The notes: generated by a model from the sequence alone, not told the origin. A DNA stretch of 47,770 bases from Rhodoferax sp. (GCF_010365055.1 NZ_JAAFHA010000020.1:1-47770); one strand, 5' to 3'; counted from the stretch's first letter, positions 26,565 to 36,454 are shown. Made by a program: numbers and translations.

Positions 26565-28640
26565 ATGATCACCAGCGGAGTCTCCCCTATGCGTACGTAT
26601 TTCCTGGCGCCGACACAGCCCAACGTCGGCCTTACCTCGGTTTCACTCGGTCTCTTGCGGGCATTGCAGCGACGCGGACTCAAGGTGGCGTTTGTCAAAC
26701 CCATCACCAAAGGCACGCCCGAGACCGAAGCGTCGGTGCTGTTCGCACGCAGCATCTGCCACCTGCAGAACACGCCCGATCCCTTGCCCATGAGTCTGGT
26801 GACCAAACGCGTGACCAGCGGCCAGAGCGATGAACTGCTCGAAGACATTGTCAGCCTGGCCTCGTCCTGCACCCAGGAGGCCGATGTGCTGGTGGTCGAA
26901 GGCGTCCATGCGGATCCGAGCCGGGTTTTCCTGCCACGCCTGTCAGGCCACATCGCCCGCAGCCTGCAGGCGGATGTGGTCCTGGTGGCCAGCGCCGCGA
27001 ACGCGCACGGTATCGCCGAAACCAACTACCTGATTGCCCAGATCCGCATTGTCGGTCGCAATGTGGTGGGCGTCATCTTCAACCGGGCAGCCGCAGATTT
27101 TGATGAAGCCGCGGCCGCCCAGCAATTGGACAACGTGCCCATCTGGGGGGTGGTCAAAGAGAATCCTGCGCTGTCGGCGCCGCGCATGATTGACGTGGCC
27201 CGCCACATGGGCGCTGAGGTGATGATTGAGGGCGAGATCGCGACCCGGCGCATGCTGGAAACCGTTCTTTGCGCACGTTCGGTGGCCGAAGTCGTGCCGC
27301 GCCTCAAACCCGGCACCCTGGTGGTCAGTGCGGGTGACCGCGACGACGTGATCCTGGCCACGGCACTGGCGGCCAGCAACGGGGTGGAGCTGGCCGGCCT
27401 GATGCTGACGCACCACAGCTTCATCAGCCCGCGGATCGAACGCTTTGCCGCGCTCGCCTTGCACAGCGGCCTGCCGGTGCTGCGCACCCATGGCGACAGT
27501 TATGAGACCGCGGCCCGCATCAGCCGCTTGCCACTGGCGGTGCCGCAGGACGATCTGGCCCGGATGGACACCGTGATTGACAGTGTGGCTGAACAGCTGC
27601 ATGGGGATGTTATTTGTTCGGGATTGGAGCGTGCCGCGCCAACGCGCATGTCGCCGCCGGCCTTTCGCCATCAGCTGATTCAAAAGGCGCGGGCCGCCAA
27701 CAAGCGCATCGTCCTGCCCGAAGGTGACGAACCCCGCACGATCCGCGCCGCCGTCATCTGCACCGAAAAAGGCATCGCGCGCTGCGTGCTGCTGGGCAAA
27801 CGCAAGGTGATCGAGTCGGTGGCTGACGCGCTGGGTATCGAGTTGCCAAAGGGACTTGAGATATTGGAACCCGGTCTGATTGTCGAACGCTACGTGGCAC
27901 CGTTGGTGGAGCTGCGCAAGAGCAAGGGAGTGACGCCGGTGCAAGCCCGTGCAGCGCTGGAAGACACCGTCGTGCTCGGTACCATGATGCTGGCGGTCGA
28001 CGAAGTCGATGGCCTGGTCAGCGGCGCGGTGCACACCACGGCCAGCACGGTGCGCCCCGCGCTTCAGTTGATCAAGACGGCGCCGGGTTCATCGATCGTG
28101 TCATCCTGCTTCTTCATGTTGATGCCCGAGCAGGTGCTGGTTTACGCCGACTGCGCGATTAACCCAAATCCAACGGCGCAAGAGCTGGCCGACATTGCCA
28201 AGCAGAGCGCCGACAGCGCACTGGCCTTCGGCATCGAACCCAAAGTCGCAATGATCAGCTACAGCACCGGAGAATCCGGATCGGGTGACGATGTTGAGAA
28301 GGTCCGCGCTGCCACGGCGCTGGCCAAGGCCCGCTGGCCGGAGTTGGTCATCGACGGCCCGATGCAGTACGACGCGGCCGCCGTGCGTGAGGTCGGCGAG
28401 CAGAAGGCGCCGGGCAGTACGGTCGCGGGGCAGGCAACGGTTTTCATCTTCCCCGACCTGAATACGGGCAACACCACCTACAAGGCGGTTCAACGCTCGG
28501 CCAACGTCGTGTCAGTTGGCCCCATGCTGCAGGGCCTGCGCAAGCCGGTGAATGATTTGTCTCGCGGCGCACGGGTCGATGACATCGTCTTTACCATCGC
28601 ACTGACCGCGATCCAGGCAGAGTCGATGGCGCAGGCTTGA
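26565..28640 (+). CDS. pta: Phosphate acetyltransferase
   Basis: A long-form Pta (about 691 aa) that interconverts acetyl-CoA and acetyl phosphate. The N-terminal dethiobiotin-synthetase-like domain starts FLAPTQPNVGLTSVSLGLL; a DRTGG domain follows (about residues 210-330). The C-terminal catalytic PTA_PTB domain starts FRHQLIQKARAANKRIVLPE and holds GSSIVSSCFFMLMPEQVLVY and FPDLNTGNTTYKAVQRSANV. The ATG at 26565 has a strong AGGAGG 7 nt upstream; an ATG at 26589 with GGAG 8 nt upstream gives the N terminus closest to other Pta proteins, so either may be used. No ackA is adjacent, which is unusual. Confidence 0.9.
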   Translation: MITSGVSPMRTYFLAPTQPNVGLTSVSLGLLRALQRRGLKVAFVKPITKGTPETEASVLFARSICHLQNTPDPLPMSLVTKRVTSGQSDELLEDIVSLASSCTQEADVLVVEGVHADPSRVFLPRLSGHIARSLQADVVLVASAANAHGIAETNYLIAQIRIVGRNVVGVIFNRAAADFDEAAAAQQLDNVPIWGVVKENPALSAPRMIDVARHMGAEVMIEGEIATRRMLETVLCARSVAEVVPRLKPGTLVVSAGDRDDVILATALAASNGVELAGLMLTHHSFISPRIERFAALALHSGLPVLRTHGDSYETAARISRLPLAVPQDDLARMDTVIDSVAEQLHGDVICSGLERAAPTRMSPPAFRHQLIQKARAANKRIVLPEGDEPRTIRAAVICTEKGIARCVLLGKRKVIESVADALGIELPKGLEILEPGLIVERYVAPLVELRKSKGVTPVQARAALEDTVVLGTMMLAVDEVDGLVSGAVHTTASTVRPALQLIKTAPGSSIVSSCFFMLMPEQVLVYADCAINPNPTAQELADIAKQSADSALAFGIEPKVAMISYSTGESGSGDDVEKVRAATALAKARWPELVIDGPMQYDAAAVREVGEQKAPGSTVAGQATVFIFPDLNTGNTTYKAVQRSANVVSVGPMLQGLRKPVNDLSRGARVDDIVFTIALTAIQAESMAQA

Positions 28641-28703
28641 GTCGGAGATACGATGGTTTACCAGAGCGCTGGATGGCAGTGGAGCCCATCAGACCAGCGC
28701 TTG

Positions 28704-29096
28704 TCACCTGGTGCGAGCTTGGGCACGTCTTTGTTGCTTACGCCAATGACTGGCTGACCAAGCATAGATTGCGATGTTGACCACAACGACAGTGGCAGCA
28801 AGCACGAACTGAACCTCTCGGTTCAGGCCAGCAGGATAAATGATGCCGAGCAGGTAGTGCTCGACAAAGCTTTCCGCGTAGCCCGAATCACCGGCTCTGA
28901 CGCGAAGATCGTTCTCGAGATAGGTGAGAGGGCATATGCGACCCGTCATCTCCACGAAGAATGCCCAAGCAGCCACGGGAAGATGAACAAGTGGAATCCA
29001 GCGCCACCGCGCAGCGAGCGCCCCACCGAAAATGGCAAACAAGATGAATGACAGGTGGAGCAGAAGTACGCCATCGGCGGCAATGCGAAAGTACAT
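28704..29096 (-). CDS. DUF2784 family membrane protein
   Basis: A 130-aa protein with four predicted helices and the DUF2784 pattern: ADGVLLLHLSFILFAIFGG, RWRWIPLVHLPVAAWAFFVE, GRICPLTYLEN and HYLLGIIYPAGL. It is convergent with pta (64 bp between stops; that gap has weak 8-bp inverted arms at 28665-28672 and 28694-28701). Function is unknown. Confidence 0.8.
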   Translation of the reverse strand: MYFRIAADGVLLLHLSFILFAIFGGALAARWRWIPLVHLPVAAWAFFVEMTGRICPLTYLENDLRVRAGDSGYAESFVEHYLLGIIYPAGLNREVQFVLAATVVVVNIAIYAWSASHWRKQQRRAQARTR

Positions 29097-29150
29097 GTGA
29101 ACTCCGATCTTCTGACGCGAGCATACAGTTCGATGTTGGCATGACAGCTG

Positions 29151-29318
29151 TTAGTTCCTGCGGCCATATCCGCCCGTCACGTCAGGGTCCAGGCCGGTCA
29201 TGCCGACATAAACGCACTGCTTTCCGGTCAAGTAATCAGGATTGCCTTTTTTGAACCGGCTTTCATTCAGAACGTCCTTCGACAGTTCAATGACGTAAAC
29301 GTGGTAGTGACGGGCCAT
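29151..29318 (-). pseudogene. Truncated GIY-YIG-like gene fragment
   Basis: A 55-codon minus-strand frame from the ATG at 29318 reads MARHYHVYVIELSKDVL and later GKQCVYVGMTGLDPD. The VYVIEL ... CVYVGMTG pair is the first strand-turn-strand of a GIY-YIG-like nuclease family whose members continue for roughly another 60-100 residues. Here the frame changes to an unrelated tail (TGGYGRRN) and stops at 29151. The rest of 29319-29558 shows no gene. Confidence 0.5.
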
Positions 29319-29558
29319 GTGGCAGTCTGGTGCGGGTGGTGTGCAGTTTGGTACAGCAGTTTACGCGTGCAGACTTTGACGCTTCACAAAATAATCCACC
29401 TAAAGGCAAGTCCAAAGGCCGGCTGCCACGCGGCAATATTGGCCTGCGCCCCTCACTCAACGAGCGTCCTCATCAGGTGTCGAATTTGTGTTTGTAGTTG
29501 CAGCGCAAACCGCGTAGGATTACATGGCGTGGATTGATTAACTCTTGGGAGCAATACG

Positions 29559-29765
29559 ATGAGCAACCATGTCTACAAGACGCTTGAACTGACCGGTTCT
29601 TCCGGCGTCGGTATTGAAGATGCCGTGAGCAACGCTATCGCCAAGGCGCATGAGACGGTGAGGAACATCCAGTGGTTCACCATCACCGAAACCCGGGGCC
29701 ATGTGGTGGATGGCAAGGTGGCGCACTGGCAGGTTTCCCTGAAGATCGGATTTACCCTGGAATAA
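29559..29765 (+). CDS. Dodecin (flavin-storage protein)
   Basis: A 68-aa dodecin that forms hollow dodecamers storing flavins. Diagnostic parts are [35 protein letters not shown] with the flavin-stacking Trp, ITETRGHV and [20 protein letters not shown] lies about 9 nt before the ATG. A universal stress gene starts 30 bp downstream on the same strand, so the two are probably cotranscribed. Confidence 0.92.
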   Translation: MSNHVYKTLELTGSSGVGIEDAVSNAIAKAHETVRNIQWFTITETRGHVVDGKVAHWQVSLKIGFTLE

Positions 29766-29794
29766 CTGCCCGCACGAGGGCTTGGAGGGGTGGC

Positions 29795-30232
29795 ATGTAC
29801 AAACGAATCTTGCTGGCTTACGACGGCTCTGCCCCGGGGCAACAGGCCCTGCTCGATTGCCATGACATCGCGCAGTGGAGCCAGTCTGAGTTGACTCTTA
29901 TTGCGGTGATGCCGCTGACCCTGACCGTCATCGGCCCCGAGAGCGGTGTGTATGACGAGTCGCTTCAGGAAGGCGAGAAAGGCCGCTATCAGGCGATTCT
30001 CGACGCAGGTGTGCGCAAGCTGGCTGATGCCGGGCTGGCCGCCCGCGGCGAAGTGGTCGTCGGGGATGCCGTGACTGAGATTGCGCGTTGCGCCCGTCGG
30101 ATCGAGGCCGACCTGATCGTGGTGGGTCACAAGCATTTGGACGGGTGGGCAGCACGCTGGTGGCGGGGCTCCGTCTCCAAGGCCCTGATCGAACACGCCT
30201 CCTGTAGCGTGCTGGTGGTCATCACGCGTTAA
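29795..30232 (+). CDS. Universal stress protein family
   Basis: A 145-aa UspA-fold protein. The N-terminal strand and loop is YKRILLAYDGSAPGQQAL; the ATP-type loop region near the end reads LIVVGHKH, with RWWRGSVSKALIEHASCSVLVV replacing the usual G-x9-G-S/T motif (GSVS fits). Start at 29795 is preceded by GGAGGGG. It follows dodecin and precedes a GST gene, forming a small group of stress-type genes. Confidence 0.85.
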   Translation: MYKRILLAYDGSAPGQQALLDCHDIAQWSQSELTLIAVMPLTLTVIGPESGVYDESLQEGEKGRYQAILDAGVRKLADAGLAARGEVVVGDAVTEIARCARRIEADLIVVGHKHLDGWAARWWRGSVSKALIEHASCSVLVVITR

Positions 30233-30261
30233 AGGGGGCGCTGTCGCACTCTAGACGACCT

Positions 30262-30990
30262 ATGGTTTACCAACTCCACTACTGGCCCAGCATCCAGGGG
30301 CGCGGCGAATTTGTCCGCCTTGCGCTTGAAGCGGCCGGCGCCTCTTATGTCGATGTCGCCCGTGGGGACGCCTCAAACGGCCAGGGCCTGCCCGCCTTGT
30401 TCCACTGCCTGCAAGATGAGTCCGTCGCGCGGCCGCCGTTTGCCTGCCCGGTGCTGGTGGACGGCAAGCGGATGATCGGCCAGACCGCCGCCATCCTGCT
30501 GTACCTAGGACCGCGCCTCAAGCTGGTAGCCACCAGCGAGGCCGACCGCGTGTGGACGCATCAGATCCAGCTCACCATCGCCGATGCGGTGGACGAGGCG
30601 CACAACACGCACCACCCGGTGGGCGCTGGTCTGTATTACGAAGACCAGAAGAGGGAAGCGGCCCGGGCCGCAAAGGAGTTTCGCACCCAACGCATTCCAA
30701 AGTTTCTTGGCTGGCTGGAGACCGTGCTGGCGCGCAACCCCAAAGGCGACAAGCATCTGGTGGGCGCGCGATTGAGCTATGCCGACCTGTCGCTGTTCCA
30801 GCTGGTGGCAGGCCTGCGCTATGCTTTCCCCAAGGCAACGCAGCGGGTCCTGATGAAAACGCCGCTGGTGTTGGGCCTGCACGAGCGTGTTTCACAACAT
30901 CACCGCGTAGCGGCTTACGTGCGCAGCGAACGCCGAATTCCCTTCAACGAGGAGGGCATCTTCCGACACTACGCCGAACTGGATGGCTGA
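30262..30990 (+). CDS. Glutathione S-transferase family protein
   Basis: A 242-aa protein with a thioredoxin-fold N-terminal domain (VYQLHYWPSIQGRGEFVRLA, then FACPVLVDGKRMIGQTAAIL containing the cis-Pro and the glutathione-contact region) and an all-helical C-terminal domain (LSYADLSLFQLVAGLRYAFP). It resembles sigma/mu-like GSTs. Substrate unknown. It ends 41 bp before a clear terminator. Confidence 0.85.
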   Translation: MVYQLHYWPSIQGRGEFVRLALEAAGASYVDVARGDASNGQGLPALFHCLQDESVARPPFACPVLVDGKRMIGQTAAILLYLGPRLKLVATSEADRVWTHQIQLTIADAVDEAHNTHHPVGAGLYYEDQKREAARAAKEFRTQRIPKFLGWLETVLARNPKGDKHLVGARLSYADLSLFQLVAGLRYAFPKATQRVLMKTPLVLGLHERVSQHHRVAAYVRSERRIPFNEEGIFRHYAELDG

Positions 30991-31033
30991 GGCCAGGGTG
31001 TCAAATCGCTGAGACTTTTGGTCGTCGGCGGTG

Positions 31034-31055
31034 AAGGCAGCGGCGCTGCCTTTTT
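31034..31055 (+). terminator. Rho-independent terminator
   Basis: AAGGCAGC and GCTGCCTT form an 8-bp perfect stem around a GGC loop, followed by a run of T (31049-31055). It lies 43 bp after the GST stop and would end the dodecin-Usp-GST transcript before mutS. Confidence 0.8.
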
Positions 31056-31128
31056 GAATGGCTGTGAAGCTGCCATGCAGGCTGGCATCCGGGGGGCGGG
31101 ATCAGCCAATGTTGATAGACTTGTTCGG

Positions 31129-33747
31129 ATGACAGAAACCGCAAAGCAACATTCCCCCATGATGGCCCAGTATTTAGGCCTCAAAGCAGACTACCCCGAC
31201 ACGCTGTTGCTGTACCGCATGGGCGACTTCTACGAGCTGTTTTTTGCCGACGCTGAAAAGGCCGCGCGCCTGCTCAACATCACCCTCACGCAGCGCGGCC
31301 AGAGCGCCGGAGAACCCGTGGTCATGGCCGGGGTGCCGTTTCATTCCCTGGAAACCTATCTGGCCCGACTCATCAAATTGGGCGAATCGGTGGCGATTTG
31401 CGAACAGATCGGCGAGGTCACCGGCAAAGGCCCGGTGGAGCGCAAGGTGGTGCGCGTCGTCACCCCGGGCACGCTGACCGACCTGGAACTGCTGAGCGAC
31501 AAATCCGAGTCGATGCTGCTGGCGGTGCAGCAGGGTCCGCGCAACACTTGTGGCCTGGCCTGGCTCAGCGTGACGCAGGGCGAAGTGCACTTGGCCGAAT
31601 GCGCGGCGGACGACCTGGCGCAGTGGGTGCTGCGCATCGCACCCGGCGAGGTCATTTTCAGCGCCGGTGCGACGCCCGCCTTTGAGGCGCGCCTGCGTAG
31701 CGCGCTGGTCTCGGGCGCGGTGTCGGTCAGTGTGCGGCCCGACTGGCAATTTGACACAAAACTCGGCGAACAAAAGCTGCTGGCGCAGCTGCAGGCCGCC
31801 AGCCTGGCACCTTGGCAGGCGCAAGATCTGCCGCAGGCCCACGCCGCCGCCGCCGCCCTCCTGGCTTATGCAGAGCACACGCAAGGCCGGGCGCTGACCC
31901 ACATCCAGAGCGTGCGCGTGCAACGCAGCGACGAGTTGATCGACCTGCCACCCACCACCCGGCGCAACCTGGAGCTGACGCAGACCCTGCGCGGCGAAGA
32001 GCAACCCACGCTTTTTTCTCTGCTGGACACCTGCATGACCGGCATGGGCAGTCGCCTACTGAAAAACTGGTTGCTTGAACCCCGGCGCGACCGTGGCGAA
32101 GCGCAGCAACGGTTGAACGCTATCGCCGCCCTGCAAGGCGGTGACGCACTCACGTCGCGTGCGGGCGTCTGGCGCCAGCTGCGCGAACAACTCAAGGGCA
32201 GCACCGACGTGGAGCGCATCACCGCCCGCATCGCGCTGCGCCAGGTGCGCCCCAGGGAGCTCGTCGCACTCCAGCTGACACTGCAAAAAACAGAGCTACT
32301 AAACCATACTACACGAGGGCTAGAGGCCTATTTGTCTCAAATTTCAGGCCATTTACAGGCACCCGACGCTTGTGCGGCCTTGTTGGCCCGTGCCATTGAC
32401 CCCGAGCCCGCCGTGCTGGTGCGCGATGGCGGCGTGGTCGCCAGCGGCTTTGACGCAGAGCTGGACGAACTGCGCGCCATTCAAACCAATTGCGACGGCT
32501 TCTTGCTCGACTTGGAAGTGCGCGAGAAAGCCCGCACCGGCATTGCGAACTTGCGCGTGCAGTTCAACAAGGTGCACGGTTTCTTCATTGAGGTCACGCA
32601 AGGGCAAGTCGACAAAGTGCCCGACGACTACCGGCGCCGCCAGACGCTGAAAAACGCCGAGCGCTTCATCACCCCCGAACTGAAAGCGTTTGAGGACAAG
32701 GCCCTGAGCGCGCAGGAGCGCGCGCTGGCGCGTGAAAAATGGCTGTACGAGCAGGTGCTGGACCAGCTGCAAGTGTTTGTGCCCGCCCTCACGCGGGTGG
32801 CCCGCGCCCTGGCCACGTTGGACGCGCTGTGCGCGCTGACCGAGCGCGCCCTCACGCTGGACTGGTGCGCCCCGCAGTTCGTCAAGGAACCGTGTCTGGA
32901 CATTACGCAGGGTCGTCATCCGGTGGTGCAGGCCCGCCTGGCCGAGACCACCAGTGGTGCCTTCATCGCCAATGACACGCACATGGGCCCGAAGCAGCGC
33001 ATGCAAATCATCACTGGCCCCAACATGGGCGGCAAGTCGACCTACATGCGCCAGATCGCCGTCATCGTGCTGCTCGCCAGCATGGGCAGCTACGTGCCCG
33101 CCAGCGCCTGCCGATTGGGACCGATCGACGCCATCCACACTCGCATCGGCGCCGCCGACGACCTGGCCAACGCCCAGTCCACCTTCATGCTCGAGATGCT
33201 GGAAGCTGCGCAGATACTGCATGCCGCCACGCCCAACTCACTGGTGCTGATGGACGAGATTGGCCGGGGCACCAGCACTTTTGACGGCCTGGCCTTGGCC
33301 AGCGCCATTGCCACCCAGTTGCACGACAAAACGCAGGCCTACACGCTGTTTGCCACCCACTACTTTGAGCTGACCGAGTTCCCGGCCCAGCACCACGGCG
33401 CCATCAACGTGCATGTGAGCGCGGCCGAGGCGGGCCGTGACATCGTGTTTTTGCACGAAATTCAGCCGGGCCCTGCCAGCAAGAGCTATGGCATCCAGGT
33501 CGCACGGCTGGCCGGTATGCCGGCGACGGTGGTGAATCAGGCGCGCCAGACCCTGGCCGCGCTGGAATCACAAGCCACCCAAAATCAGGCCCAGGTGGAC
33601 TTGTTCGCCGCGCCGCTGGTGACGGAAACAGCAGCTGCCAGCGCCTTGGATGCCGCCGTTGCCGCGTTGAATCCTGATAACTTGAGCCCGCGCGAGGCGC
33701 TGGAGGCGCTGTACCAACTGAAGAAGTTGGCGTCTGGCACGACGTGA
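31129..33747 (+). CDS. mutS: DNA mismatch repair protein MutS
   Basis: An 872-aa MutS. The mismatch-reading Phe-x-Glu is in RMGDFYELF (Phe34, Glu36). The ATPase has Walker [14 protein letters not shown] (about 630), Walker [17 protein letters not shown] and the His in [12 protein letters not shown]-terminal tail with [16 protein letters not shown] is present. The ATG at 31129 fits the family start; upstream frame up to a TTG at 31018 would run through the terminator. A dispersed repeat is embedded in frame at 32286-32345 (about residues 387-406) in the helical core domain. Confidence 0.95.
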   Translation: MTETAKQHSPMMAQYLGLKADYPDTLLLYRMGDFYELFFADAEKAARLLNITLTQRGQSAGEPVVMAGVPFHSLETYLARLIKLGESVAICEQIGEVTGKGPVERKVVRVVTPGTLTDLELLSDKSESMLLAVQQGPRNTCGLAWLSVTQGEVHLAECAADDLAQWVLRIAPGEVIFSAGATPAFEARLRSALVSGAVSVSVRPDWQFDTKLGEQKLLAQLQAASLAPWQAQDLPQAHAAAAALLAYAEHTQGRALTHIQSVRVQRSDELIDLPPTTRRNLELTQTLRGEEQPTLFSLLDTCMTGMGSRLLKNWLLEPRRDRGEAQQRLNAIAALQGGDALTSRAGVWRQLREQLKGSTDVERITARIALRQVRPRELVALQLTLQKTELLNHTTRGLEAYLSQISGHLQAPDACAALLARAIDPEPAVLVRDGGVVASGFDAELDELRAIQTNCDGFLLDLEVREKARTGIANLRVQFNKVHGFFIEVTQGQVDKVPDDYRRRQTLKNAERFITPELKAFEDKALSAQERALAREKWLYEQVLDQLQVFVPALTRVARALATLDALCALTERALTLDWCAPQFVKEPCLDITQGRHPVVQARLAETTSGAFIANDTHMGPKQRMQIITGPNMGGKSTYMRQIAVIVLLASMGSYVPASACRLGPIDAIHTRIGAADDLANAQSTFMLEMLEAAQILHAATPNSLVLMDEIGRGTSTFDGLALASAIATQLHDKTQAYTLFATHYFELTEFPAQHHGAINVHVSAAEAGRDIVFLHEIQPGPASKSYGIQVARLAGMPATVVNQARQTLAALESQATQNQAQVDLFAAPLVTETAAASALDAAVAALNPDNLSPREALEALYQLKKLASGTT
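32286..32345 (+). repeat. Comamonadaceae-type dispersed repeat inside mutS, copy 4
   Basis: The segment includes AAAAACAGAGCTACTAAACC, ATACTACACGAGGGCTAGAG and GCCTATTTGTCTCAAATTT. The GAGCTACT ... GAGGGCTAGAGGCC ... TTTG layout matches intergenic repeats of this bacterial family and copies 1-3. It is read in frame as [19 protein letters not shown] within MutS, in a region poorly conserved between species, and introduces no stop. Confidence 0.55.
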
Positions 33748-33820
33748 CCGACTTCACGGGACCAGACGGCGCTGCCTCGCCCTACACTCTCGTTTTATTC
33801 ATGCCATTCACGCTGACACC

Positions 33821-34648
33821 ATGACCTATTGCGTCGCCATCAAACTCAACGCCGGGCTGGTTTTTCTGTCCGACTCGCGCACCAACGCCGGCTTGGATCA
33901 GATCAACACCTTTCGCAAAATGATCGTCTACGAGCGGCCGGACGACCGCTTCATGGTGCTGCTGTCCGCCGGCAACCTGAGCATTTCGCAGTCAGTGCGC
34001 GAAATTCTTCAGGTGGAGCAACTCAAGGAGCATGCCGAAAGTGAGCCCATCACCATCTGGAACGCCAAAAGCATGTTTGATGCCGCGCGCGTGCTGGGCG
34101 CAACCATTCGACATGTGTATGAACGCGATGCGATTGCGCTCAAGCAGACGGGCGTTGACTTCAATGTGTCGCTGATTTTTGGCGGGCAAATCAAGGGTGA
34201 AGGCATGCGCCTGTTTCAGGTCTATTCGGCCGGCAACTTCATTGAAGCCACGCCCGAGACACCCTACTTTCAGGCCGGCGAGTCCAAATACGGCAAGCCG
34301 GTGCTGGACCGGGTCATCACGCCCCATACGCCGCTGGACGAGGCCGCCAAGTGCGCCCTGGTGTCCATGGACTCCACGCTCAAGTCGAATTTGTCGGTGG
34401 GTTTGCCGCTGGACCTGGTGGTCTATGAAGCCAACCAATTCCAGACCGACAAGGTGGTGTGCATCGATGAAGACAACCCCTATTTCAGAATGATGCACAA
34501 CAGCTGGGGGAAAAAACTGCGCGAGGTGTTTGACAGCATTGAAGACCCGATGTGGAACGGAGAACAGACTGACGTGCCGCTGATGCAGCAGTCTGACCGC
34601 AACCAAGCTCTGAAAAAAATAACAACGCCCCAAGAAAAATTAATCTGA
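33821..34648 (+). CDS. Anbu proteasome-like peptidase
   Basis: A 275-aa Ntn-hydrolase of the Anbu ('ancestral beta subunit') type. It begins MTYCVAIKLNAGLVFLSDSR then TNAGLDQINTFRKM, with Thr2 as the likely nucleophile after Met removal and a conserved Asp/Lys frame. Anbu assembles into open helical rings rather than closed proteasome barrels. The usual partner genes (circularly permuted ATP-grasp, alpha-E, transglutaminase-like) are absent; instead an alpha/beta hydrolase gene starts on the stop codon (TGATG). Substrates are unknown. No strong ribosome site precedes the ATG. Confidence 0.87.
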   Translation: MTYCVAIKLNAGLVFLSDSRTNAGLDQINTFRKMIVYERPDDRFMVLLSAGNLSISQSVREILQVEQLKEHAESEPITIWNAKSMFDAARVLGATIRHVYERDAIALKQTGVDFNVSLIFGGQIKGEGMRLFQVYSAGNFIEATPETPYFQAGESKYGKPVLDRVITPHTPLDEAAKCALVSMDSTLKSNLSVGLPLDLVVYEANQFQTDKVVCIDEDNPYFRMMHNSWGKKLREVFDSIEDPMWNGEQTDVPLMQQSDRNQALKKITTPQEKLI

Positions 34649-35460
34649 TGATCTTCTCGCACGCCAACAGTTTCGCCGCCAGCACCTATGGTGTTTTGTT
34701 CAAAAGTCTCAGATCACGCGGTTTCAAGGTCAACGCGATCGAGAAATTTGGCCATAACACCCAGTACCCGGTCACCAACAACTGGCCGCACCTGGTCCAG
34801 CAACTCGTTGACTTCACGCAGGCGCAGGTTGACAAGACGGCGGAGCCCGCTTTCCTGGTCGGTCATTCACTCGGTGGATTTCTCAGCCTGATGGCCGCCG
34901 CGCGAGCCCCCCAGCTGGTGCGCGGTGTGTTGCTGGTGGACGCACCCATTTTGGGCGGCTGGCGCGCCACCACACTGGGCGTCATTAAAAACACACCGCT
35001 CGTCGGATCGTTTTCGCCGGGTGCCGTCAGCCGCAAACGTCGCAACAGTTGGCCCAACCAGCAGGCGGCGCTCGATCACTTTCGCGGCAAGAAGGCGTTT
35101 GCCAAGTGGGATCCGCAGGTGCTGCAGGACTACATCGCCCATGGCACCCACGACGAGGGCCACGGAAGCGACAAGAAACGCGTATTAAGCTTTGATCGCG
35201 AGGTCGAAACTGCTATTTACAACACCCTGCCGCACAATCTGGACGCCCTGCTCAAACGCCATCCGGTCAAATGCCCGGTAGCCTTCATCGGTGGCATCAA
35301 CTCGGTCGAGATGAAACAGGTCGGCATGGCCATGACGGAAAAAATATGCAAGGGCCGCATCATGATGCTCGACGGCAGCCACCTGTTTCCCATGGAAAAG
35401 CCAATCGCCGCGGCGGCGGCGATTGAAGCGGCGTTGTTGAACCTGCAAAGCCTGGCCTGA
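34648..35460 (+). CDS. Alpha/beta hydrolase
   Basis: A 270-aa hydrolase. The oxyanion strand reads MIFSHANSFAASTYG, the nucleophile elbow is FLVGHSLGGFLSLMAA (Ser in GHSLG), and the late acid/His region includes MLDGSHLFPMEKP with a His that fits the triad. The start overlaps the anbu stop by one base, indicating coupled translation. It converges with uppP, leaving 27 bp. Natural substrate unknown. Confidence 0.83.
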   Translation: MIFSHANSFAASTYGVLFKSLRSRGFKVNAIEKFGHNTQYPVTNNWPHLVQQLVDFTQAQVDKTAEPAFLVGHSLGGFLSLMAAARAPQLVRGVLLVDAPILGGWRATTLGVIKNTPLVGSFSPGAVSRKRRNSWPNQQAALDHFRGKKAFAKWDPQVLQDYIAHGTHDEGHGSDKKRVLSFDREVETAIYNTLPHNLDALLKRHPVKCPVAFIGGINSVEMKQVGMAMTEKICKGRIMMLDGSHLFPMEKPIAAAAAIEAALLNLQSLA

Positions 35461-35487
35461 GCAGGCCTGGGCCCCATCGCCCAACCC

Positions 35488-36345
35488 TTAAGCAGCCCAG
35501 GTGACCGCGCCGCTCCAGGCGGTGGCCAGCACCACCACGCCAAAAACAATGCGGTACCAGGCAAACGGCACAAAGTCGTGGGTAGACACGTAGCGAATCA
35601 GCCAGCGAATGCACAGCAGCGCAGCGAAAAACGCCGTCACCGTGCCCACCGCGAACATCGGCAAGTCGTCCCAGCGCAACAGCTCGCGCTGCTTCCACAC
35701 GGAATAGGCACCCGCCCCCATCAGGGTCGGAATCCCCAGGTAGAAGCTGAATTCAGTGGCGGCCTTGCGCGACAGCCCCAGCACCAGGCCGCCGATGATG
35801 GTGGCCCCGCTGCGGCTGGTGCCCGGAATCAGCGCCAGGCATTGCAGCAGCCCGACCTTGAGCGCATCGAGGTAACTCATTTCATCCACCGTTTCGACAC
35901 GGGCGTGACGCTTACCCGCCAGGTCCAGCGCCCCGTAGAGACGGCGATGGCGGTGCTCCACGGCGAGGATGATGAGCCCGCCCGCGATGAAGGCCAGCGC
36001 CACCGGCACCGGGCGAAACAGGTGGGCCTTGATGACGGCCCCGAAACTCAGACCCAGCACCACCGCTGGCATGAACGCGATCAGCACATTGAGCGCGAAG
36101 CGCTGCGCCACCGGGTCATGCGTGATCCCGAGCACGGTGCGGCGCAAGCGCTCGCGGTATTCCCACATGACTGAGAACATGGCGCCGGTCTGGATCGCAA
36201 TCTCGAAAACCTTGGCCTTTTCGCCGGTGAAGTCCAGCAGCGACCCTGCAAGAATCAGGTGACCGGTGGATGAAATGGGCAGAAATTCCGTCAGCCCCTC
36301 GACGATGCCCATGAGGGCGGCTTTGATCAGCAATACGATGTCCAA
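35488..36345 (-). CDS. uppP: Undecaprenyl-diphosphatase
   Basis: A 285-aa membrane enzyme (BacA/UppP) that recycles undecaprenyl pyrophosphate to the carrier lipid for wall synthesis. The conserved catalytic blocks are [20 protein letters not shown] and [14 protein letters not shown]. About eight helices are seen. Translation starts at a TTG (36343-36345) with AAGGAG 5 nt upstream, giving the normal [14 protein letters not shown] terminus. Overproduction of this family gives bacitracin resistance in other bacteria. Confidence 0.93.
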   Translation of the reverse strand: MDIVLLIKAALMGIVEGLTEFLPISSTGHLILAGSLLDFTGEKAKVFEIAIQTGAMFSVMWEYRERLRRTVLGITHDPVAQRFALNVLIAFMPAVVLGLSFGAVIKAHLFRPVPVALAFIAGGLIILAVEHRHRRLYGALDLAGKRHARVETVDEMSYLDALKVGLLQCLALIPGTSRSGATIIGGLVLGLSRKAATEFSFYLGIPTLMGAGAYSVWKQRELLRWDDLPMFAVGTVTAFFAALLCIRWLIRYVSTHDFVPFAWYRIVFGVVVLATAWSGAVTWAA

Positions 36346-36454
36346 GCGAACTCCTTGAAAGAGCCGCGATTATCACTGCATGACCTGCGGACACGGTCGG
36401 CAACGCTGACAAGTTCGTGGGATGATGTTGGCAACGCAAATCATGGCACTGAAC

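Noticed and set aside
26943-28034. Minus-strand frame opposite pta
   Set aside because: Antisense to conserved Pta domains and of unnatural composition.
28665-28701. Inverted arms AGCGCTGG/CCAGCGCT between pta and the DUF2784 gene as a terminator
   Set aside because: Loop of 21 nt and no T run on either side; too weak to call.
32353-33222. Minus-strand frame opposite mutS
   Set aside because: Antisense to conserved MutS ATPase regions; no homology pattern.
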